A stretch of DNA of 64,000 nt. Source: Malania oleifera. Taxonomy: Eukaryota > Streptophyta > Magnoliopsida > Santalales > Ximeniaceae. The DNA lies in the NCBI RefSeq assembly GCF_029873635.1, contig NC_080423.1, forward strand, positions 100,750,991 to 100,814,990. Direction: 5' to 3'. Of the stretch, positions 62,701 through 64,000 are shown in pieces. The notes below the pieces were generated by a model. That model was not told where the DNA came from and ran no database searches. It saw nothing but the letters and a program-made list of their open reading frames with translations. Numbering within the stretch: position 1 is the first letter of the stretch; every line of letters starts with the position of its first letter. Both the position numbers and the translations under genes were made by a program.

Positions 62701-64000
62701 TTTGTCTTGTCAAAGAAAAAAATTCACAAATGTGTATTGCATACATTTTGTGCATTTTTGTTAGAAATTGTTTTTCTTGTTCTTTTTTTTTTTTTGGCTA
62801 TTGAAGATTGGTTAGAAGTTGTATATATTTTAAACTGTGGAAGTCACTGTTGTGTTGTGAAAGAAAAAAAATTGAATAATTTACATATTGTGTACATTTG
62901 TGTTAGAACGTTGTTGGAACTTCTAAGTTTGACTGGAATGCTTTATTAAGACGACCGCTTTTTTTTTTTGTTCTTTTGTTATTCTATTTGAGGGCTTCTT
63001 ATTCTCCTCTTTTGTGTTGTCCTCTTCTGCTTAGCTGGTTTCTCTCTACAATCAGCATAGTTGAGAGTATCCTTTCTCATCCTTTAGAGAGGGATGGAGA
63101 TTAATTGATTTATATCCAGGGTAAGGATAAGGCCTAGCTTCTATTTTAATTTGATTCAAAAGTAAATAGACAACTCTGGCGAAGCAGGGTGATCTAGCAT
63201 GCAAGGATGGAAGGATCAGCTTGTTGTGTCCATGGCCTTTATTAAGGCTTTAAAAAGGAAAGAAGTTAAGAGGACGTAGCCTCGGAAAATTTTCCACTTT
63301 TGAATGGAGAAGGAAAGTCATTATATCTGTGCTGTACCATCTCTAGAATTAGTTCGGAATGCAGCACTGTTAGCCTTAGAGAGATATAAGTCTCCTAATG
63401 GGTGCATGGAACATTCCATTCAGGATGTACCTTGTCCATAGTGGGTTGGATGAGGTGTTTAAGTATTGAAGGTGTTGGCGCCACTCCCTATTAGATTTGT
63501 TATGTTTGTGGTTCACCTGGTCATGTTTCTGATTACTGGCATCAGCATCAGTTTGCTCAGAGTCTGGAAACTGCCATGTTTCTGCCATTCATATGCTTTT
63601 TGAAATGATTGTTGCCATGTTGTTGTAGTTTATGAAAACACAGCCTAGTTAATGAATATACTGCTGTGTACAAGATACGATTGCATAAGAAATGTTGAAG
63701 CAGTTTTTAATTATTTTTGTTGGCATCTTCCTTACATATTATCTTTTTCTACTTCCTTTTTTTTTGTTATCAATAACGCAAATTGATTTTTTTTGTCAGC
63801 TCATTTCACGGTGCTGTCTGCATAGTGGAATTGTTCCAAGTCTTCTATGTGGGTTGCCAAGTTCCCTACCCGTTACTACTGTTGTTAGTGGTGGAGGGGA
63901 CCATACAATTGTCTCAGAGATATTCTCCATATTGTCTTTATGTGCTTCATCAGCCAACAAAGACCAACAGATGGGTGAAGCAAGTAACTTGAAGTGCAAA
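23652..64000 (+). CDS. TIO: FUSED-type Ser/Thr protein kinase TIO (TWO-IN-ONE), 5' part of gene, 17 exons
   Basis: Plant FUSED kinases act at the phragmoplast midzone with kinesin-12-type partners and are needed for cytokinesis, notably in pollen. This is family knowledge, not shown here. Seventeen exons join in frame to 737 codons with no stop, and the gene continues past the window; the Arabidopsis protein is about 1,320 residues. The kinase domain is complete: glycine loop GEGSFG at residues 13-18, VAMK Lys35, HRDMKPQN with catalytic Asp127, DFG Asp145 and APE Glu172. A poorly conserved linker follows, then the helical C-terminal region. All introns are GT-AG. Introns 2 and 13 are hugely enlarged by transposons, yet every splice site and reading frame looks healthy. 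I chose the start at MGVENYHV because this is where the family begins and the kinase lobe is complete from there. Confidence 0.95.
23833..23907 (+). CDS. TIO: TIO exon 2: catalytic Lys strand
   Basis: Twenty-five codons beginning [12 protein letters not shown]. Acceptor ctcag, donor gag|gtaatt. Holds the invariant Lys and the start of helix C. Confidence 0.95.
23908..24391 (+). other. TIO intron 2, 5' ordinary part
   Basis: About 0.48 kb of unique-looking T-rich intron before the chromovirus. The open frames here are chance. Confidence 0.7.
24392..24913 (+). repeat. Left LTR of chromovirus
   Basis: tgtcacgagctaagc to ccgtgaca, 522 bp. It carries the same gcttagcctacttgcctccc and gctagcgccgcacggccc boxes as the right LTR. 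Confidence 0.95.
24916..24932 (+). other. Chromovirus primer-binding site
   Basis: tggtgtcagagccaag starts two bases after the LTR, an initiator-Met-type primer site with one change. Confidence 0.82.
25022..25554 (+). pseudogene. Chromovirus gag N-terminal part, frame-shifted
   Basis: ATG at 25022 ([17 protein letters not shown]) opens a coiled-coil-like gag start. A frame shift near 25170 moves the reading to the frame with [11 protein letters not shown] and [23 protein letters not shown] at 25483 and a TGA at 25550 interrupt it before the longer frame at 25555. Confidence 0.85.
25555..26694 (+). pseudogene. Chromovirus gag C-terminus, zinc knuckle and aspartic protease, 379 codons open
   Basis: The longest open frame of the element. 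The gag C-terminal half ([23 protein letters not shown]) is followed by a Ser/Lys-rich stretch. A knuckle [13 protein letters not shown] at 25939-25977 fits CX2CX3HX4C, one residue shorter than the classic spacing. The retropepsin part has [12 protein letters not shown] (about 26182-26217) and ILGMEFL (about 26392). It ends at TGA 26692-26694, with RT-leader text beyond, so the stop is probably a lesion (cga to tga). It is open but lacks its gag start and pol. Confidence 0.88.
26701..28043 (+). pseudogene. Chromovirus pol remains with two internal deletions and a chromodomain
   Basis: RT N-terminal text runs to FQRKHEE (about 26866), then jumps to [20 protein letters not shown], skipping the RT palm. 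After MTPMIGLL (about 27128) it jumps to [11 protein letters not shown], skipping RNase H. The integrase zinc region has [10 protein letters not shown]. The core retains CDQDLMFT but lacks the first catalytic Asp. The end (about 27880-28040) reads as a chromodomain: [27 protein letters not shown]. Stops at 27034, 27338, 27454, 27613, 27778 and elsewhere. The chromodomain supports the chromovirus label. Confidence 0.88.
28068..28083 (+). other. Polypurine tract of chromovirus
   Basis: ataagtgggggagaa directly before tgtcacg of the right LTR. Confidence 0.8.
28084..28604 (+). repeat. Right LTR of chromovirus
   Basis: tgtcacgagttaagc to ccgtgaca, 521 bp, followed by gcaca (left flank is gcacg). 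Confidence 0.95.
28748..28755. other. 8-bp target duplication of hAT element (left), atcaaagc
   Basis: Identical to 35158-35165. Eight bases is the hAT superfamily length. Confidence 0.93.
28930..29425 (+). promoter_or_regulatory. GC-rich leader of the hAT transposase gene, with internal duplication
   Basis: GC-rich block inside the AT-rich element. A phrase of about 48 bp (cgccaccagccagccctc flanked by gtcgtcg) appears at about 29221-29266 and again at 29267-29314. No transposase motif is here, so I read it as a first, mostly non-coding exon. The 78- and 79-residue frames are unsupported. Confidence 0.45.
29426..31200 (+). other. AT-rich internal part of hAT element with local duplications
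   Basis: Probably the first intron of the transposase gene. A 95-bp phrase at 29470-29565 recurs at 30075-30170. A unit of about 235 bp is tandemly duplicated: 30507-30741 and 30742-30972. No coding signal. Confidence 0.7.
31283..34638 (+). pseudogene. hAT transposase (BED finger, DUF659, hATC), inactivated
   Basis: Exons by splice sites and frame: 31283-32208, 32307-32985, 33088-33224, 33343-33418 and 33537-34638. The BED zinc finger is at the N-terminus (CKLCGK... KQHLAHKK...AGC). DUF659 includes [20 protein letters not shown] near residue 260. The C-terminal hAT dimerisation domain includes [20 protein letters not shown] and [18 protein letters not shown] Gly/Ser/Tyr-rich tail ends PPRHSFWW. 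Lesions: an upstream in-frame TGA at 31238-31240, TAG 32428-32430, TAA 32773-32775, a frame problem near 32945, and a frameshift in the G-run at 34040-34085. The transposase would excise and insert the element. DUF659 proteins are also found as host genes, but the flanking TIR and target duplication argue for transposon origin. Confidence 0.9.
35158..35165. other. 8-bp target duplication of hAT element (right), atcaaagc
   Basis: Matches 28748-28755 exactly. Confidence 0.93.
35408..36345. mobile_element. Non-autonomous hAT element (922 bp) with perfect 8-bp duplication
   Basis: Element 35416-36337, flanked by atatggat at 35408-35415 and 36338-36345. Left end cattgctttaaataacag; right end reversed catagttttaaaaatcag, clearly related to the termini of the 6.4-kb hAT next to it. 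Subterminal gtaatggtcc / ccgtaacggc words resemble those of that element. AT-rich centre without coding capacity. Confidence 0.9.
36759..36851 (+). CDS. TIO: TIO exon 3: helix C to hinge
   Basis: Thirty-one codons, [17 protein letters not shown] through VVTEFAQ. Acceptor gtcacag, donor cag|gtaact. It lies 12.85 kb from exon 2 across the transposon-filled intron. Confidence 0.95.
37019..37093 (+). CDS. TIO: TIO exon 4
   Basis: Twenty-five codons, [19 protein letters not shown] to AKQL. Acceptor atgcag, donor ttg|gtattg. Start of the kinase C-lobe. Confidence 0.93.
37225..37317 (+). CDS. TIO: TIO exon 5: catalytic loop
   Basis: Thirty-one codons including [14 protein letters not shown], the catalytic loop with the proton-acceptor Asp127. 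Acceptor tttcag, donor aag|gttgac. Confidence 0.95.
37318..37790 (+). other. TIO intron 5, first part, no feature seen
   Basis: T-rich intron. The 88-residue open frame is chance. Confidence 0.65.
37790..38290 (+). repeat. LTR-like segment in TIO intron 5
   Basis: The text around 37865-38045 (aattttgttgtataagtatttt, gttgtatgaggcagttatcaa, tttgaattcaaatttccag) resembles the promoter/leader half of small copia-type LTRs. A CT-rich tract (38090-38170) and cctgcagcagtctctgt follow. I could not fix ends or a target duplication. Confidence 0.4.
38290..40662. other. TIO intron 5, middle, unresolved repeat-like DNA
   Basis: Contains a 51-bp tandem repeat (38884-38985), a (CT)n tract (39451-39470) followed by gaactagggtttatgac, and a GC-richer block (39520-39720) rich in ctgcc/ggctg words. 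These could be a worn LTR in minus orientation, but I found no boundaries. Short open frames are not supported. Confidence 0.4.
38884..38985. repeat. 51-bp tandem duplication
   Basis: caagtgccaaattccagg starts at 38884 and again at 38935. The two 51-bp units differ at about eight positions. Confidence 0.9.
40663..40763 (-). mobile_element. Au-type SINE, 3' fragment
   Basis: The plus strand reads gggcagctcagtgcacaaagc, tggggaaagggcggccca, gggtctatagtatgcagcct and taccttgcattt. Reversed, this is the 3' half of the widespread plant Au SINE (gcagggtaaggctgcgta ... gggctgcccttt), ending in a T-run. The 5' half with the pol III boxes is missing. Confidence 0.78.
40764..41581 (+). other. TIO intron 5, last part, no feature seen
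   Basis: T-rich intron without recognisable elements. Confidence 0.65.
41582..41645 (+). CDS. TIO: TIO exon 6: DFG motif
   Basis: 64 bp encoding [21 protein letters not shown] plus one base of the next codon. Acceptor accag, donor aag|gtttga. Holds the Mg-binding DFG motif and activation segment. Confidence 0.95.
41741..41825 (+). CDS. TIO: TIO exon 7: activation segment and APE
   Basis: 85 bp encoding [17 protein letters not shown] to LWSLGVI. Acceptor ttacag, donor tttt|gtatgt, phase fits exon 8. Confidence 0.95.
41826..43392 (+). other. TIO intron 7, with a G/GT microsatellite
   Basis: Ordinary T-rich intron. A poly-G run followed by (TG)n lies at 42324-42352, and poly-T at 42641-42656. 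No gene. Confidence 0.7.
43393..43465 (+). CDS. TIO: TIO exon 8
   Basis: 73 bp encoding [19 protein letters not shown] and RHIIK. Acceptor atgcag, donor aag|gtatat. Confidence 0.95.
43548..43616 (+). CDS. TIO: TIO exon 9
   Basis: Twenty-three codons, [16 protein letters not shown] to GLLNK. Acceptor ttccag, donor aag|gtcata. Confidence 0.93.
43721..43801 (+). CDS. TIO: TIO exon 10: end of kinase domain
   Basis: Twenty-seven codons, [16 protein letters not shown] to DLGAR, containing the RLTWP / HPF end-of-kinase signature. Acceptor aagcag, donor agg|gtaaca. Confidence 0.94.
43886..43991 (+). CDS. TIO: TIO exon 11: linker
   Basis: 106 bp, [13 protein letters not shown] to SGSPLSSPA, Ser/Ala-rich and low in conservation. 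Acceptor gccag, donor cag|gtaagg. Confidence 0.88.
44065..44217 (+). CDS. TIO: TIO exon 12: linker
   Basis: 153 bp, [12 protein letters not shown] to GPNDANQSG. Acceptor ttctag, donor cag|gtagat. Frame is kept through both junctions. Confidence 0.88.
44357..44495 (+). CDS. TIO: TIO exon 13
   Basis: 139 bp, [19 protein letters not shown] to KGTHNSS plus two bases (CG) of an Arg codon. Acceptor gctcag, donor ccg|gtaaaa. The split Arg codon is completed 16.6 kb downstream. Confidence 0.93.
44496..44750 (+). other. TIO intron 13, 5' ordinary part
   Basis: Unique-looking intron sequence before the first LINE remnant. Confidence 0.6.
44750..45890 (-). pseudogene. LINE ORF1 remnant, C-terminal part (weak)
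   Basis: The minus strand has several short frames rich in Glu, Lys, Asp and Ser (for example 45125-45334 and 44800-45003). This fits the hinge region that follows the conserved domain in plant L1 ORF1. It lies downstream, in minus orientation, of the better ORF1 match at 47500-48240, with a plus-oriented LINE fragment between. No diagnostic motif is visible. Confidence 0.4.
45930..47215 (+). mobile_element. L1-type LINE ORF2 3' fragment with zf-RVT domain
   Basis: Frame-hopping text of the L1 pol C-terminus. [18 protein letters not shown] near 45950 lies just after the RT. WEIPQI-type text with [13 protein letters not shown] is near 46175-46230. The reverse-transcriptase zinc-binding domain starts [20 protein letters not shown] at about 46541-46600 and has a CVLCLKD / [17 protein letters not shown] core at about 46650-46730. 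A T-rich 3' tail follows. The element is 5'-truncated with many stops. Confidence 0.82.
47240..48240 (-). pseudogene. LINE ORF1 remnant (DUF4283-like region)
   Basis: The minus strand from about 48190 reads [20 protein letters not shown] and [15 protein letters not shown]. Further on come [23 protein letters not shown] text (frame broken, about 47765-47710) and FGKEFNDLV. This is the pattern of ORF1 nucleic-acid-binding proteins of plant L1 elements. Stops are frequent. Confidence 0.6.
48241..48955. other. Repeat-derived intron sequence, unassigned
   Basis: A GAGAG/AGGGCTT-rich block (48290-48500) looks like the 5' leader of the minus-oriented LINE; the rest is unassigned. Confidence 0.4.
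50049..50921. mobile_element. hAT MITE, 857 bp, taggggtggcaaaa termini
   Basis: Element 50057-50913. The left terminus taggggtggcaaaacgggt has its reverse complement at the right, and the flanks ttggtagt (50049-50056) and tttgtagt (50914-50921) are an 8-bp duplication with one change. Subterminal acccg/cgggt words are enriched at both ends. The 120- and 73-residue Ala/Ser-rich frames inside are not supported. Confidence 0.9.
51222..51912 (-). mobile_element. 5'-truncated L1 LINE insertion with 16-bp target duplication
   Basis: gttatccagaattata at 51222-51237 recurs at 51897-51912 with one change. The interior reads on the minus strand as a zf-RVT domain: [48 protein letters not shown] (51840-51640), followed by a 3' tail. 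Only the last about 0.66 kb of a LINE is present, as expected for target-primed insertion. No obvious poly-T remains at the left end. Confidence 0.83.
52301..53030. other. Intron sequence with (TC)n tract
   Basis: A (TC)n run lies at 52499-52521. The following CT/CCT-rich block (52530-52910) yields Pro/Leu/Ser-rich open frames in two phases, typical of low-complexity DNA. Source unknown. Confidence 0.5.
53030..53200 (+). repeat. tRNA-related repeat fragment (SINE-like), tentative
   Basis: aagctcagtggtagagcgc at about 53134-53152 matches a tRNA D-arm / pol III A-box pattern. It is followed by gtcgttgtgcctgggctgtgaggg. No acceptor stem, anticodon arm or good B-box can be paired, so it is not a tRNA gene. 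It could be part of a SINE or another tRNA-derived repeat. Confidence 0.35.
53200..55013. other. Intron 13 sequence, unassigned, with an imperfect duplication
   Basis: Mostly AT-rich. ctgccctcacctcaagattc near 54024 and ctacccttacctcaagatct near 54149, each ending ttagcatgt about 80 bp later, form an imperfect direct duplication with a period of about 125 bp. gggaaggtgctagcgcc near 53872 is LTR-like. No gene. Confidence 0.45.
55730..55831 (-). promoter_or_regulatory. Cluster of GTCGACTAG/GTCGACGA motifs in copia LTR
   Basis: cgtcgactagt (55730), tgtcaactagt (55751), catcgactagt (55801) and tgtcgacgat (55822) lie about 100 bp upstream, in minus sense, of the TATA candidate. Regulatory role inferred. 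Confidence 0.45.
58133..58142 (-). promoter_or_regulatory. TATA box candidate of gypsy LTR
   Basis: Palindromic ctatatatag. In minus sense the motif cluster at 58647-58836 would lie about 20 bp upstream if the MITE at 58155-58629 were absent. Confidence 0.55.
58147..58637. mobile_element. hAT MITE, 475 bp, taggggtgagca termini
   Basis: Element 58155-58629. taggggtgagca at the left pairs with tgctcacccct-a at the right. Flanks gctggaca and gttggaca are an 8-bp duplication with one change. The interior is full of ggttaaccgaa/cggttaatt words on both strands, so the whole element is nearly a fold-back. Confidence 0.92.
58647..58836 (-). promoter_or_regulatory. Cluster of eight GTCGACGA-like motifs in LTR U3
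   Basis: Near copies of ygtcgacgaa start at about 58647, 58668, 58692, 58712, 58759, 58780, 58805 and 58826. The number and arrangement are the same as at 17541-17736. Confidence 0.55.
59820..60275 (+). mobile_element. RTE-type LINE, 3' remnant
   Basis: [15 protein letters not shown] text near 60030-60068 matches the conserved RLRWFGHV motif near the C-terminus of plant RTE-type ORFs. The end cctacctagtgagacttaaggcttgg followed by ttgttgttg at 60232-60270 is their usual 3' tail. Stops and a poly-G run break it. Only the last about 0.45 kb is present. Confidence 0.68.
60276..61063 (+). other. TIO intron 13, 3' ordinary part
   Basis: No recognisable element; splice acceptor atacag at its end. 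Confidence 0.6.
61064..61235 (+). CDS. TIO: TIO exon 14, beyond the 16.6-kb intron
   Basis: 172 bp. The first base completes Arg (CG|G), then [20 protein letters not shown] to SSELTAK. Acceptor atacag, donor aag|gtattc. The join gives SRDQDIL, the family order, so no exon is missing between. Confidence 0.94.
61409..61507 (+). CDS. TIO: TIO exon 15
   Basis: Thirty-three codons, [17 protein letters not shown] to VEIFAQ. Acceptor ctgtag, donor cag|gtcatt. Confidence 0.94.
61591..62133 (+). CDS. TIO: TIO exon 16, long helical exon
   Basis: 181 codons, [16 protein letters not shown] to [10 protein letters not shown]. Leu/Ala/Ser-rich and predicted helical, part of the C-terminal region of the family. 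Acceptor ctgcag, donor cag|gtaatc. Confidence 0.94.
62134..63799 (+). other. TIO intron 16, with a diverged direct duplication
   Basis: The unit at 62650-62771 recurs at 62801-62914 (ttgaagattggttagaagtt, tatattttaaactgtggaag, gtgttgtgaaagaaaaaaa) with many changes. A T-rich spacer separates the copies. The rest has no recognised feature. Confidence 0.75.
63800..64000 (+). CDS. TIO: TIO exon 17, truncated by the window edge
   Basis: 67 codons in frame to the last base, [16 protein letters not shown] to EASNLKCK. Acceptor ttgtcag. The gene continues outside. Confidence 0.92.

Overview
This window is nuclear DNA of a flowering plant, probably a eudicot. It is AT-rich and has spliceosomal introns, Ty3/gypsy and Ty1/copia LTR retrotransposons, L1-type and RTE-type LINEs, hAT DNA transposons and an Au-type SINE fragment. 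I cannot name the species from the sequence, and nothing in it looks bacterial or organellar.

Only one host gene is recognisable. It is the plant FUSED-type protein kinase known in Arabidopsis as TIO (TWO-IN-ONE), on the plus strand from the ATG at 23652 and running past the right edge. Seventeen consecutive coding exons can be placed to the base. They join in frame without a stop and give 737 codons: a complete N-terminal Ser/Thr kinase domain (about residues 1-266), then a linker and the start of the long helical C-terminal region. The gene is stretched to over 40 kb because two introns are packed with transposons: intron 2 (about 12.9 kb) and intron 13 (about 16.6 kb).

Layout. 1-13.07 kb: nested Ty3/gypsy (del/Tekay-like) remains. 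A gag-pol fragment is interrupted by a second, decayed element, and a 2.49-kb solo LTR sits inside that element's integrase with a perfect 5-bp target duplication. 13.1-19.3 kb: minus-oriented LTRs nested in one another, with a copia LTR plus gag remnant next to two gypsy LTRs. 19.3-22.7 kb: AT-rich spacer with two LTR scraps. 22.7-23.6 kb: TIO promoter and 5' leader, with a 60-bp direct duplication carrying a splice donor. Intron 2 holds a 4.2-kb chromovirus with both LTRs but no reverse-transcriptase core, a 6.4-kb hAT element with perfect 8-bp target duplications and a broken transposase, and a 0.9-kb non-autonomous hAT relative. Intron 5 holds an LTR-like segment, a 51-bp tandem repeat and an Au-SINE tail. 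Intron 13 holds LINE remnants, a three-level nest (LINE inside a hAT-like element inside a LINE), a hAT MITE, a copia LTR containing a gypsy solo LTR that itself contains a hAT MITE, and an RTE LINE tail.

I see no new multi-gene system. The most interesting signals are: (i) clusters of a short GTCGACGA-like motif just upstream of the TATA box in LTRs of both gypsy and copia type, with an analogous but different motif cluster in another copia LTR; (ii) the duplicated 5'-leader exon of TIO; (iii) the well-preserved nested insertions, which can be dated relative to each other; (iv) mismatched LTRs flanking one element; and (v) a conserved hairpin with heat-shock-element-like spacing in two LTRs.
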